Of a stretch of 64,000 nt of DNA, positions 46,453 through 55,279 are shown piece by piece. Origin of the DNA: Streptomyces roseofulvus (GTDB lineage: Bacteria; Actinomycetota; Actinomycetes; Streptomycetales; Streptomycetaceae); the NCBI RefSeq assembly GCF_039534915.1, contig NZ_BAAAWE010000001.1, positions 6,138,001-6,202,000 on the forward strand, read 5' to 3'. Within the stretch, counting starts at the first letter, position 1. The number at the start of each line of letters is the position of its first letter. The notes beneath the pieces are model-generated. The model saw nothing but the letters and a program-made list of their open reading frames with translations, made no database searches and was not told the DNA's origin. The translations under genes and the position numbers were made by a program.

Positions 46453-46686
46453 GCTTCCCCCATGCTACTTGCGGGTAACCAGACTGCCCACCCCTTGGGG
46501 GCCAAGCGGCGAAGGTCACATCCGGCCCGGGCGCGCGCCCCCGCCGCGCGCCCGCCCGATCGGAGGGTTCCACAACCCGATGGGCCCAGACGCGAAGCCG
46601 TGCCGTGGCGCCGCTTCCGGGCCGAACGGAGGCTGGCCGGGAGCCGGGCGCGAAGACCCGGCGACCGGCGCACAGAAGGGACCTCC

Positions 46687-47808
46687 ATGCCCGTCGTCAC
46701 GACCGACCACAAGGTCACCCACAAGTCCACCGTTCCGGCGAACAAGGACGAGATCGTCGAGCTCTTCGTGCGGGAGCGGAACGGCACGCCCCCGGGGCAG
46801 CCGCGCAAGCCGGTCCTGATGCTTCACGGCCGGAGCGTCCCGGCGGTCGCCGGCTTCGACCTCCCGTACAAGACGTACAGCTGGGCCGAGTCGCTGGCGA
46901 AGGCCGGGTACGACGTCTTCCTGATGGAGCTCCAGGGATCCGGTCTGTCGCCGCGCCCCGAGATGGACGACCCCCACAACGTGAACCCGTCCCAGCAGCA
47001 GCTGCTGACGCCGAGGCCACCCGGATTCACCCCCGGCCCACCCAGCTACCCGTACCAGCTGACCAACTCCTCCAGCGACCGGGACGAGCTGGACACCGTC
47101 GTGCAGTTCGTCCTGGACCAGACCGGGGCCGCGAAGGTCGCCTTCATCGGCTGGTCCGCCGCCGCCTTCCACATGGGGCCGTACGCGATCGACCACCCCG
47201 ACCGGGTCGCGAGCCTGTTCCTGCTGGCCCCGATCTTCCCGGCGGACGGCTCGTCCACCCCGCCGTCCCCGCTGCCCCAGCCCGGCTTCCCGATGTTCAT
47301 CGGCGGGAAGACGGGCTTCGTCCGGGCCCTGGACAGCGAGGTGCACTGCGTCGACCAGCGTGAACCCGGCGTCGCCGACGCGGCATGGGCCACGATCATG
47401 AAGTGCGACCCGGTCGGCAGCACCTGGGGGCCGCCCACCGGGTTCAACCGGATCAGGAACTTCGTCCGGTGGGGCTGGAACAGGACCACCGCGGCGCAGG
47501 GCGGCGTGCTGGGCGGCAGCGTGCCGGTGCTCATCGTGTACGGCGACAACGACACCCAGGCGAACACCTCGCCGCACAACCCCGACCCGGAGCTCAACTT
47601 CTCCGTCCCCGAGCTCTACGACTCCATCGCGGGCTCCCACAAGCTGATGGTCAGGCTGGCCTGCGCCGGGCACTCGGTGGTGTGGGAGATGCAGCACAAG
47701 AACCTGCACAACCTCTCGAAGCACTGGCTCGACCACCTCAAGGTCGACGGCAAGACCCAGGGCGTCTTCGACATGGACCCCGACGGCATCCTCAGTCCGG
47801 CCCCGTAA
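46687..47808 (+). CDS. Alpha/beta hydrolase family protein
   Basis: 373 residues from an ATG at 46687 behind GAAGGGACC. The alpha/beta hydrolase fold is clear: oxyanion strand VLMLHGRSVPAV, nucleophile elbow VAFIGWSAAAF (Ser near residue 160), acid segment VLIVYGDNDTQAN and a late histidine in CAGHSVVWE. No signal peptide is visible although the protein has several exposed-type Trp/Pro segments. The substrate is unknown; epoxide, lactone or ester hydrolysis are all possible. It diverges from fadA across 293 bp and has a strong terminator downstream. Confidence 0.85.
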   Translation: MPVVTTDHKVTHKSTVPANKDEIVELFVRERNGTPPGQPRKPVLMLHGRSVPAVAGFDLPYKTYSWAESLAKAGYDVFLMELQGSGLSPRPEMDDPHNVNPSQQQLLTPRPPGFTPGPPSYPYQLTNSSSDRDELDTVVQFVLDQTGAAKVAFIGWSAAAFHMGPYAIDHPDRVASLFLLAPIFPADGSSTPPSPLPQPGFPMFIGGKTGFVRALDSEVHCVDQREPGVADAAWATIMKCDPVGSTWGPPTGFNRIRNFVRWGWNRTTAAQGGVLGGSVPVLIVYGDNDTQANTSPHNPDPELNFSVPELYDSIAGSHKLMVRLACAGHSVVWEMQHKNLHNLSKHWLDHLKVDGKTQGVFDMDPDGILSPAP

Positions 47809-47846
47809 CCCCTCCCGGCCCTCCCGGAAACCCCTCCCGGGAACGG

Positions 47847-47886
47847 CGAGAGCCCCCGGCGCCCGGAGGGGCGCCGGGGGCTCTCG
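47847..47886. terminator. Bidirectional terminator between hydrolase and RNase D genes
   Basis: 18-bp perfect stem (47847-47864 with 47869-47886) and a GGAG loop between convergent genes. Confidence 0.92.
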
Positions 47887-47895
47887 CAGGCAGGG

Positions 47896-49179
47896 CTACG
47901 CGCCCGCCGACAGCGCCTCCACCAGGAGCGGGGTCACCAGGCCGACCTGCCAGCGGCGGGCGCCGTGGGCGGTGAGGGCGGCGGCGACCGTGTCGGGGGT
48001 GGGCGGGGCCGGGGGCTCCCAGCAGATGCGCCGGACGGTGTCCGGGGTGATCAGGTTCTCCTGCGGGAGGTTCAGCTCCTCCGCGAGGGCCGTGACGCCG
48101 GCCCGGGCGGCCGAGAGGCGGGCGGCGGCGGCCGGGTCCTTGTCGGCCCAGGCGCGCGGCGGGGGCGGCCCGGCCACCTGGGCACCCGGCTGCGGGAGCT
48201 CGTTCTCGGGCAGGGCGCGGGCCCGGTCCACCGCGGCCTGCCACTGTTCCAGCTGGCGCCGGCCCATCCGGTGGCCGAAACCGGGCAGGGCGGTGAGGGC
48301 GGCGACGTTCACCGGGACGGCGAGCGCCGCCTCGACGATCGCCGCGTCGCTGAGCACCTTGCCGGGGGAGACGTCACGCCGCTGGGCGACCCGGTCGCGG
48401 GCCGTCCACAGCTCGCGGACGACCGCCATCTGGCGGCGGCGGCGCACCTTGTGCATGCCGGAGGTGCGGCGCCAGGGGTCCTTGCGCGGCGGGGCGGGCG
48501 GGGCGGCGGCGATGGCGTCGAACTCCTCGCGGGCCCACTCCAGCTTCCCCTGCCGGTCCAGCTCCTTCTCCAGCGCGTCGCGCAGGTCGACCAGGAGCTC
48601 GACGTCGAGGGCCGCGTAGCGCAGCCAGGGCTCGGGGAGCGGGCGGGTGGACCAGTCGACCGCCGAGTGGCCCTTCTCCAGGGCGTAGCCGAGGACGGAC
48701 TCGACCATCGCGCCGAGGCCGACCCGGGGGAAGCCGGCGAGCCGGCCGGCCAGCTCGGTGTCGAAGAGCGAGGAGGGGCGCATGCCTATGTCGCGGAGGC
48801 AGGGCAGGTCCTGGGTGGCCGCGTGCAGGATCCACTCGGTGCCGTCGAGGGCCGCGCCGAGGCCGGAGAGGTCGGGGCAGCCCACCGGGTCCACGAGCGC
48901 GGTGCCCGCGCCCTCGCGGCGGAGCTGGACGAGGTAGGCGCGCTGGCCGTAGCGGTAGCCGGAGGCGCGCTCGGCGTCGACGGCGACGGGCCCGCGCCCG
49001 GCGGCGAAGGCGGCGATCACCTCGGCGAGGGCCTGCTCGCTCGCGACGACCGGCGGGATGCCCTCACGGGGCTCCAGCAACGGGATCGGAAGCCCATTCG
49101 CAGGGACGTTTTCGTCCGGGGGGCCGCCCCCGGTGGTGCGCAGTGCGGTGTCTGCTGCGGTCTCTTGGGCGTCGGTCAC
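47896..49179 (-). CDS. rnd: Ribonuclease D-like 3'-5' exonuclease with HRDC domain
   Basis: 427 residues from a GTG at 49179. The DEDDy exonuclease residues are in VAVDAERASG (D and E of motif I), LHAATQDLPCL (motif II) and YAALDVELLVDLRDAL (motif III, Y and D). The HRDC nucleic-acid-binding domain follows at about residues 220-300 (VRELWTARDRVAQRRDVSPG, KVLSDAAIVEAAL). The last ~90 residues are a helical C-terminal extension typical of actinobacterial RNase D. It trims 3' ends of tRNA and other small RNAs. Confidence 0.92.
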   Translation of the reverse strand: MTDAQETAADTALRTTGGGPPDENVPANGLPIPLLEPREGIPPVVASEQALAEVIAAFAAGRGPVAVDAERASGYRYGQRAYLVQLRREGAGTALVDPVGCPDLSGLGAALDGTEWILHAATQDLPCLRDIGMRPSSLFDTELAGRLAGFPRVGLGAMVESVLGYALEKGHSAVDWSTRPLPEPWLRYAALDVELLVDLRDALEKELDRQGKLEWAREEFDAIAAAPPAPPRKDPWRRTSGMHKVRRRRQMAVVRELWTARDRVAQRRDVSPGKVLSDAAIVEAALAVPVNVAALTALPGFGHRMGRRQLEQWQAAVDRARALPENELPQPGAQVAGPPPPRAWADKDPAAAARLSAARAGVTALAEELNLPQENLITPDTVRRICWEPPAPPTPDTVAAALTAHGARRWQVGLVTPLLVEALSAGA

Positions 49180-49205
49180 CTGTCAAGGGTATCCGCCGAC
49201 GGCAA

Positions 49206-49239
49206 GCGCCTGCCGACGGAACGTTCCGTCGGCAGGCGC
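49206..49239. terminator. 34-bp perfect palindrome between the LuxR-type regulator and RNase D genes
   Basis: 17-bp arms meet at 49222/49223 with no spacer; as RNA it would fold with a small loop. It lies 21 bp after the regulator stop codon and so probably terminates that gene. Confidence 0.8.
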
Positions 49240-49260
49240 CGCGTCTCCGTCACCCTCGTG

Positions 49261-49926
49261 TCAGTGGATGATCCCGGTCCGCAGGGCCACCGCGACCATG
49301 CCGGCCCGGTCGCCGGTGCCCAGCTTGCGGGCGATCCGGGCGAGGTGGCTCTTCACGGTGAGCGCGGAGAGCCCCATGGAGACGCCGATGGCCTTGTTGG
49401 ACTGGCCCTCGGCGACCAGGCGGAGCACCTCGACCTCGCGGCCGGAGAGCTCGCGGTAGCCGCCCGGGTGGCTCGGGGCACCCGGGGGGCGGCGGTGGCC
49501 GAGCCGGGCGGCCGCGGCGCCGATGGGCGCGGCGCCGGGGCGCGTCGGGTGGCCGATATTGGTCCGCGTGCCGGTGACGACGTAGCCCTTCACGCCGCCG
49601 GCGAGCGCGTTGCGCACCGCGCCGATGTCGTCGGCGGCCGAGAGGGCGAGGCCGTTGGGCCAGCCGGCGGCGCGGGTCTCGGACAGCAGGGTGAGGCCGC
49701 TGCCGTCGGGAAGGTGGACGTCGGCCACGCAGATGTCGCGCGGGTTCCCGACGCGGGGACGGGCCTCCGCGATGGACGACGCCTCGATCACGTCCCGTAC
49801 GCCGAGCGCCCACAGGTGGCGGGTGACGGTGGAGCGGACGCGCGGGTCGGCCACGACGACCATGGCCGTCGGCTTGTTCGGGCGGTAGGCGACCAGGCTA
49901 GCGGGCTGCTCGAGCAGAACGGACAC
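49261..49926 (-). CDS. Orphan response-regulator-like LuxR transcription factor
   Basis: 221 residues from a GTG at 49926 behind AGGAGGCCGA. The receiver-like domain (about 20-125) contains VVVADPRVRSTVTRHL and ICVADVHLPDGSG with the phosphorylatable-type Asp. The usual GYLLK lysine is replaced (GYVVTGTRT), so phosphorylation is doubtful. A linker precedes the C-terminal GerE/LuxR helix-turn-helix: LSGREVEVLRLVAEGQSNKA, then IGVSMGLSALTVKSHLARI. No histidine kinase gene is nearby. An A/T-rich upstream region with an AATTG-GGG-CAATT repeat probably holds its promoter. Confidence 0.87.
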   Translation of the reverse strand: MSVLLEQPASLVAYRPNKPTAMVVVADPRVRSTVTRHLWALGVRDVIEASSIAEARPRVGNPRDICVADVHLPDGSGLTLLSETRAAGWPNGLALSAADDIGAVRNALAGGVKGYVVTGTRTNIGHPTRPGAAPIGAAAARLGHRRPPGAPSHPGGYRELSGREVEVLRLVAEGQSNKAIGVSMGLSALTVKSHLARIARKLGTGDRAGMVAVALRTGIIH

Positions 49927-50067
49927 TCGGCCTCCTGGGGGGAAGGTGCGGGACGGAGCCGGCTCGGGGAAGAAGCCGGGGGCGAACCCGTGCTCTGAAG
50001 GGGTCAAGGAATCCTTCGGCAGCAGGGGCGCCCGCCTTTAGGGAAAGATCACGATTTAGTGAGTAAC

Positions 50068-50080
50068 AATTGGGGCAATT
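50068..50080. promoter_or_regulatory. Inverted repeat AATTG-GGG-CAATT upstream of the orphan regulator
   Basis: Perfect 5-bp arms in an unusually A/T-rich stretch (50037-50081), about 142 bp before the regulator start. Possible operator or promoter element. Confidence 0.3.
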
Positions 50081-50156
50081 CGGACGCGCGATCGATCATC
50101 CTACGAGCAGCCCCCGTTCTCTCACCCCCACGGGGGACCCCTGTACGAACGCGGGA

Positions 50157-50176
50157 AGGGGCCCCGAAGGGCCCCT
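50157..50176 (-). terminator. Terminator after the DUF3000 gene
   Basis: 8-bp perfect stem AGGGGCCC/GGGCCCCT with a CGAA loop, 24 bp past the DUF3000 stop codon. Confidence 0.7.
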
Positions 50177-50199
50177 CGCGCACACGCTCCGGACGGCGC

Positions 50200-50925
50200 T
50201 CAGGCCCCCTGCGGCCCCCGGCGCTGGGGCAACGAGACGACCCCCGCCCCCGACACCGTCCCCGCCGGACCCGTCGCCCCCGTCGGGCCGGTCGCCCCCG
50301 GGGGCTCGACCGGTGCCGGCGGCAGGCCCGCGATCTGGCAGAGCAGGTCCGACCAGGCCGCCAGGTGGGCCGCCGTGTCCGGTACCCCGCCGAGCCCCTC
50401 CCGGGGCGTCCAGGAGGCCCGGATCTCGATCTGGGTGGCCGGCCGGCGCTCCGCGAGCCCGCCGAAGTAGTGCGAGCCCGCCATCGTGACGGTCCCGCTC
50501 GCCTCCCCGTACGCCAGGCCGCGCGCCTCCAGGGCGCCGGTCAGCCAGGACCAGCACACCTCCGGCAGCAGCGGGTCCGCCGCCATCTCCGGCTCCAGCT
50601 CCGCCCGCACCAGCGTCACCAGCCGGAAGGTGCCCTTCCACGCCTCGTGGCCCGCCGGGTCGTGCAGCAGCACCAGGCGCCCGTCCGCGAGGTCCTCCTC
50701 GCCGTCGACGACCGCCGCCTCCACCGCGTACGCGTACGGCGCGAGCCGCTGCGGCGGGCGGGTCGGCTCGACCTCCATCTCGGACCGCAGCCGTGCCGTC
50801 CGCAGGGCGTCCACCGCCCTCCGGAACGCCGCCGGCACCGGGGTCCCCGCCGTACTGTCCGCCTTGTCGCCCGTCCCTCGAATGCCGTCGGAATGATCGG
50901 AAAAATGTCCCTGAGCCGCAGCCAT
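50200..50925 (-). CDS. DUF3000 family protein
   Basis: 241 residues from an ATG at 50925. It matches the actinobacterial DUF3000 family: PAAFRRAVDALRTARLRSE, LAPYAYAVEAAVVD, GRLVLLHDPAGHEAWKGTFR and SHYFGGLAERRPATQIEIRASWTP. Residues after 215 are a short Gly/Pro/Thr-rich tail. Function is unknown. It is commonly next to hemE, from which it diverges here across 90 bp. Confidence 0.85.
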   Translation of the reverse strand: MAAAQGHFSDHSDGIRGTGDKADSTAGTPVPAAFRRAVDALRTARLRSEMEVEPTRPPQRLAPYAYAVEAAVVDGEEDLADGRLVLLHDPAGHEAWKGTFRLVTLVRAELEPEMAADPLLPEVCWSWLTGALEARGLAYGEASGTVTMAGSHYFGGLAERRPATQIEIRASWTPREGLGGVPDTAAHLAAWSDLLCQIAGLPPAPVEPPGATGPTGATGPAGTVSGAGVVSLPQRRGPQGA

Positions 50926-51015
50926 GCGGGGAAGAGTAGGCGGAACGGGGCCGCCATGCGGGGAGGGACACCCGCCCGGCACGAGCGGCTTCCGGCCACA
51001 TGCGAAGATTTGGGC

Positions 51016-52092
51016 GTGAGCGCCATGAACAGCCCGACGGGCCAGCAGACGAAGCAGCAGTCGCGGACGTACGACTCCGCGTTCCTCAAGGCGTGCCGGC
51101 GCGAGCCCGTGCCGCACACCCCCGTCTGGTTCATGCGGCAGGCCGGGCGCTCGCTCCCCGAGTACCTGAAGGTCCGCGAGGGCATCCCCATGCTGGAGTC
51201 CTGCATGCGGCCCGAGCTGGTCAAGGAGATCACCCTCCAGCCCGTCCGCCGCCACAAGGTCGACGCCGCCATCTTCTTCAGCGACATCGTCGTCCCGCTC
51301 AAGGCCATCGGCGTGGACCTCGACATCAAGCCCGGCGTCGGCCCCGTCGTCGCCGACCCGATCCGCACCCGGGCGGACCTCGACCGGCTGCGCGACCTCA
51401 CGCCGGACGACGTCCGCTACGTCACCGAGGCCATCGGCATGCTCACCGAGGAGCTCGGCGACACCCCGCTGATCGGCTTCGCCGGCGCGCCCTTCACCCT
51501 CGCGAGCTACCTCGTCGAGGGCGGCCCGTCCCGCAACCACGAGCACACCAAGGCGCTGATGTACGGCGACCCGCAGCTCTGGGCCGACCTGCTCGACCGC
51601 CTCGCCGAGATCACCTCCGCCTTCCTGAAGGTGCAGATCGAGGCCGGCGCCTCCGCGATCCAGCTCTTCGACTCCTGGGTGGGCGCCCTCGCCCCCGCCG
51701 ACTACCGCCGCTCGATCCTCCCGGCCTCCTCGAAGGTCTTCGACGCGGTCGCCGGCTACGGCGTCCCCCGCATCCACTTCGGCGTCGGCACCGGCGAGCT
51801 CCTCGGCCTCATGGGCGAGGCGGGCGCGGACGTCGTCGGCGTCGACTGGCGCGTCCCGCTCGACGAGGCCGCCCGCCGCGTCGGCCCCGGCAAGGCGCTC
51901 CAGGGCAACCTCGACCCGGCCGTCCTCTTCGCCGCCACCGAGGTCGTCGAGGCCAAGACCGACGAGGTGCTGGCCGCCGCGAAGGACCTGGAGGGCCACG
52001 TCTTCAACCTGGGCCACGGCGTGATGCCGTCGATGGACCCGGACGCCCTGACCCGTCTGGTCGAGTACGTGCACACGCGGACGGCCCGCTGA
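51016..52092 (+). CDS. hemE: Uroporphyrinogen decarboxylase
   Basis: 358 residues from GTG at 51016; ATG at 51025 is an equally possible start, and neither has a strong site. It decarboxylates the four acetate side chains of uroporphyrinogen III to give coproporphyrinogen III. Signature sequences are VWFMRQAGRSLPEY (substrate-carboxylate Arg residues), FFSDIVVPLKAIG, GFAGAPFTLASY and HFGVGTGELLGLM. Coproporphyrinogen is the substrate for the HemY enzyme encoded at 55280. Confidence 0.95.
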   Translation: MSAMNSPTGQQTKQQSRTYDSAFLKACRREPVPHTPVWFMRQAGRSLPEYLKVREGIPMLESCMRPELVKEITLQPVRRHKVDAAIFFSDIVVPLKAIGVDLDIKPGVGPVVADPIRTRADLDRLRDLTPDDVRYVTEAIGMLTEELGDTPLIGFAGAPFTLASYLVEGGPSRNHEHTKALMYGDPQLWADLLDRLAEITSAFLKVQIEAGASAIQLFDSWVGALAPADYRRSILPASSKVFDAVAGYGVPRIHFGVGTGELLGLMGEAGADVVGVDWRVPLDEAARRVGPGKALQGNLDPAVLFAATEVVEAKTDEVLAAAKDLEGHVFNLGHGVMPSMDPDALTRLVEYVHTRTAR

Positions 52093-52126
52093 GGCGAGCC
52101 GTCCGCGCGGCGGTGCCGGGACGGGG

Positions 52127-52624
52127 TCAGTACTCGCAGTTGACCGGTGGGTTGCCCGTGGTCACCCGGCACACGTCGAAGCCCGGGCCGCCGTTGGTGG
52201 TGCCGTCGCTGACGTCGACCTTGAGGTAGTCGTTGCCGAAGTTCCCGCGGACGATGCCGCCGGCGGCCAGCAGGCCGTCGACGACGAGGTAGTCCGAGTC
52301 CTCGTTGCCGTCGAGGACGCCGCTGACCACGACGTCCGACCGCGAGGTGATGTAGTCGCGGCCCAGCCCGCCGGTGACGGTGCCGGCGGTCGGGCCGGTC
52401 AGCGCGATGTGGTCACGGCCGCCGAGGCCGTTCACGGTGTGGCCGGGGTCCACCGAGGAGCACTCGATGAAGTCGTCCCCGGCGGTCCCGTTGACCGTCG
52501 GGCCCGAGGCGGGGACGCCGTTGACGCGGCAGACCGTCGCCGCGTGGGCGGGCGTCGCGGTGAGGGCGAGCGGGGCGATGACGAGCGAGGCGGCGCAGAG
52601 CGCACGCGCGGTGTGTCTGATCAT
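52127..52624 (-). CDS. Small secreted RTX-like (GGxGxDx repeat) protein
   Basis: 165 residues from an ATG at 52624; an in-frame GTG four codons upstream is possible. The signal peptide has a hydrophobic core (ALCAASLVIAPLALTATPAHA) and AHA cleavage. The mature part has five degenerate repeats of the haemolysin-type calcium-binding kind: GTAGDDFIE, GLGGRDHIALTG, GGLGRDYITS, GNEDSDYLVVDG and GNFGNDYLKVD. There are four mature cysteines, which may form disulfides. Unlike RTX proteins of Gram-negatives there is no secretion domain. Function unknown. It converges on hemE. Confidence 0.8.
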   Translation of the reverse strand: MIRHTARALCAASLVIAPLALTATPAHAATVCRVNGVPASGPTVNGTAGDDFIECSSVDPGHTVNGLGGRDHIALTGPTAGTVTGGLGRDYITSRSDVVVSGVLDGNEDSDYLVVDGLLAAGGIVRGNFGNDYLKVDVSDGTTNGGPGFDVCRVTTGNPPVNCEY

Positions 52625-52690
52625 GTGAAGAGTCACGCACGGTGACGAAAAGCGCGCAACCCGTCACCGCGCGTGACTCTGCCGCTCGGG

Positions 52691-54064
52691 TCATCCGGCC
52701 GCCCGAACGGCCGCCACCGCCTTCCGGGCCGCCACCAGCACCGGGTCCCACACCGGGGAGAACGGCGGCGCGTACCCCAGGTCCAGGGCGGTCATCCGCT
52801 CCACCGTCATCCCGGCCGTCAGCGCCACCGCCGCGACGTCCACCCGCTTCGCCGCGCCCTCCCGGCCCACGATCTGCACCCCGAGCAGCCGCCCGGTCCG
52901 CCGCTCGGCCAGCATCTTCACCGTCATCGGCGCCGCCCCCGGGTAGTAGCCGGCCCGGCTGGTCGACTCCACCGTCACCGCCACGAACCGCAGCCCCACC
53001 TCCCGGGCGTCCTTCTCCCGCAGCCCGGTCCTGGCGATCTCCAGGTCGCAGACCTTCGACACCGCCGTCCCCACCACACCGGGGAAGGTCGCGTAGTCGC
53101 CGCCCACGTTCGAGCCGATGACCTGCCCCTGCTTGTTGGCGTGGGTGCCCAGCGGCACGTGCCGCTCCCGGCCCGACACCAGGTCCAGGACCTCCACGCA
53201 GTCGCCGCCCGCCCACACGTTCCCGTGCCCCCGCACCCGCATCGCCAGGTCGGTCAGCAGGCCGCCGTGCGCGCCGAGCGGCAGCCCCGCCGCCTCCGCC
53301 AGCGAGGTCTCCGGCACCACGCCCGTACCGAGCACCACCACGTCCGCCGGGTACTCGTCCGCGTCCGTCGCCACCGCCCGGACCCGGCCGTCGTCACCGG
53401 TGAGGATCTTCGTCACCGGCGCCGAGCCGACCGTACGGATCCCCAGTCCGTCCATCGCCCGGTGCACGAGCCGCCCCATGTCCGGGTCGAGCGTCGCCAT
53501 CGGCTGCTCGCCCCGGTTGAGGACCGTCACCTCGTAGCCCCGGTTCAGCAGCGCCTCGGCCATCTCCACGCCGATGTACCCGGCGCCGACGACCACCGCC
53601 CGCCGCCCCGCCGTCCCCGCGAGCGAGTCGAGCAGCGCCTGCCCGTCCTCCAGGGTCTGCACCCCGTGCACGCCCGCCGCGTCGATCCCCGGCACCGCCG
53701 GCCGGGCCGGGCGCGCCCCGGTCGCGATCACCAGCTTGTCGAAGCCCGTCCACGCCTCCGTACCGGCCGTCAGGTCCCTGGCCAGAACCCGCTGTCCGGC
53801 GAGGTCGATCTCCGTCACCTCGGTCCGGGTCCGCAGGTCGATCCCGCGCGCCCGGTGCTCCTCGGGGGAGCGGGCGATCAGCTCCCCGCGCCCGGTCACG
53901 TCCCCGCCGACCCAGTACGGGATGCCACAGGCCGAGTACGAGGAGAACCGGCCCCGCTCGAAGGCCGTGATCTCCAGCTCCTCCGGCCCCTTGAGCCTGC
54001 GCGCCTGCGACGCGGCGGACATGCCCGCCGCGTCGCCCCCGATGACCACCAGTCGTTCGCTCAT
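52691..54064 (-). CDS. FAD-dependent CoA-disulfide-reductase-like oxidoreductase
   Basis: 457 residues. N-terminal FAD site LVVIGGDAAGMSAASQARRL, then the active-site cysteine in SYSACGIPYWVGG (Cys44). The NAD(P)H site is VVVGAGYIGVEMAEALLNRG (about 160-180), the second FAD motif NVWAGGDCVEV, and a C-terminal dimerisation domain. The SFxxC/CGIPY cysteine places it with CoA-disulfide reductases and NADH oxidases/persulfide reductases, so a thiol-redox role is likely. It starts 9 bp after the DUF4349 lipoprotein stop codon, suggesting co-transcription. Confidence 0.9.
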   Translation of the reverse strand: MSERLVVIGGDAAGMSAASQARRLKGPEELEITAFERGRFSSYSACGIPYWVGGDVTGRGELIARSPEEHRARGIDLRTRTEVTEIDLAGQRVLARDLTAGTEAWTGFDKLVIATGARPARPAVPGIDAAGVHGVQTLEDGQALLDSLAGTAGRRAVVVGAGYIGVEMAEALLNRGYEVTVLNRGEQPMATLDPDMGRLVHRAMDGLGIRTVGSAPVTKILTGDDGRVRAVATDADEYPADVVVLGTGVVPETSLAEAAGLPLGAHGGLLTDLAMRVRGHGNVWAGGDCVEVLDLVSGRERHVPLGTHANKQGQVIGSNVGGDYATFPGVVGTAVSKVCDLEIARTGLREKDAREVGLRFVAVTVESTSRAGYYPGAAPMTVKMLAERRTGRLLGVQIVGREGAAKRVDVAAVALTAGMTVERMTALDLGYAPPFSPVWDPVLVAARKAVAAVRAAG

Positions 54065-54073
54065 GCGCCCACG

Positions 54074-55144
54074 CTACGGCGCCGAGCCCTCCTCGTCCGG
54101 TGCTCCGGCGGGCTCCTCCTCGGGCAGCGGGAGCCCGGCCGCGTTCGTCCGCGCCCCCTGCCCCGGTACGGCGGCGGGGACGGGTTCCGGCCGGGGCGCC
54201 GCGACGGCGGCGCGGGCCCGGCGGCGCGGACGGACGCCCCAGCGCCAGACCGCGTACGCCGCCAGCGCGACCGCCAGCCAGGGCGCGAGCGCGGCGAGCA
54301 CCACGAGGGTCCAGGCGACCACGGCGACCAGCGCGTTCCAGCCGCCCGACAGGGCGTCGCCGAACGCCGGGCGGCTGTCGTCGGTCACCTCGTCCCCGGC
54401 GGCCGGCCGCTCCTGCTGGCTCAGGCTCACCGTGATCGTCGCCAGCGAGGTCCGGTCCTTCAGCGACGCCCGCTGGGCCAGCAGCGCCTCCAGGTCCGCC
54501 TGCCGCCGGCTCAGCTCGCCCTCCAGCGTCACGACGTCGGCCAGCCGCTCGGCCCGGTCCATCAGCGTTCGCACCCGGGCCACGCTCGCCCGCTGGGTGG
54601 CGATCCGGCTCTCCACGTCCACGACCTGGTCGGTGACGTCCTGCGCCTTCGCCTCGCGCGACAGCAGCTTCCCGGTGCCGGCCAGGTCGGCGAGGACCTG
54701 GTCGTAGCGGTCCTGCGGCACCCGCAGCACCAGGGTGGAGTGGTCGTACCGCTCGTCGACGCGCTCGGTGGACTCGGACTCCACCCGGCCGCCCGCCGCC
54801 GTCGCCACCGCCCGCACCCGGCCGGCGGTCTCCGCGACCCGCTCGACCTCCACCGACAGCGAGGCCGTGCGGATCAGGTGCTGCACGGCCGGCGCCCGCG
54901 TCCCGCCCGGCTTCGTCGCGCCCGGCTTCGCGTCGGCCTCCGCGCCCGAGGAGCCGCCCGTGGTCCCGTCCGCCGCCCCCTTGTGGTCGAGTTTGCCCTG
55001 CGCGGCGGCCGCCTTGCCGTCGTTGCCGCCGTCCGCGGAGTCCGCGCCGCAGCCGGCCGTCAGCGCCAGCGAGGCGGCGAGCAGCAGCGCCGCCCCCGCT
55101 CTGCCGCGCCGGGACGACCTCTTCGTCCTGTCCGAAACGTGCAC
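54074..55144 (-). CDS. DUF4349 membrane-anchored lipoprotein
   Basis: 356 residues from a GTG at 55144 with GGGGGG a few bases upstream. A lipoprotein signal ends in LTAGC (Cys32). The DUF4349 domain spans about 90-290: LIRTASLSVEVERVAETAGR, HSTLVLRVPQDRYDQVL, then a coiled-coil-like stretch (VESRIATQRASVARVRTLM, LEGELSRRQADLEALLAQRA). One membrane helix (about 290-315) and a basic Pro-rich cytosolic tail complete it. The family's role is unknown. It is followed by the flavoprotein gene and diverges from hemY. Confidence 0.85.
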   Translation of the reverse strand: MHVSDRTKRSSRRGRAGAALLLAASLALTAGCGADSADGGNDGKAAAAQGKLDHKGAADGTTGGSSGAEADAKPGATKPGGTRAPAVQHLIRTASLSVEVERVAETAGRVRAVATAAGGRVESESTERVDERYDHSTLVLRVPQDRYDQVLADLAGTGKLLSREAKAQDVTDQVVDVESRIATQRASVARVRTLMDRAERLADVVTLEGELSRRQADLEALLAQRASLKDRTSLATITVSLSQQERPAAGDEVTDDSRPAFGDALSGGWNALVAVVAWTLVVLAALAPWLAVALAAYAVWRWGVRPRRRARAAVAAPRPEPVPAAVPGQGARTNAAGLPLPEEEPAGAPDEEGSAP

Positions 55145-55279
55145 CGAGCCCCCCAGGGTCGCCGGAATCGATGCTCCTAGGACGCACGGGACCCGCCGCG
55201 GGTTTGCGTTTCCCGGTAGCGATGCGGTCACGTTCCGGCCTCGGAACGGACCGGGCGGGCGATTTGAGAGAGTGGTCCC

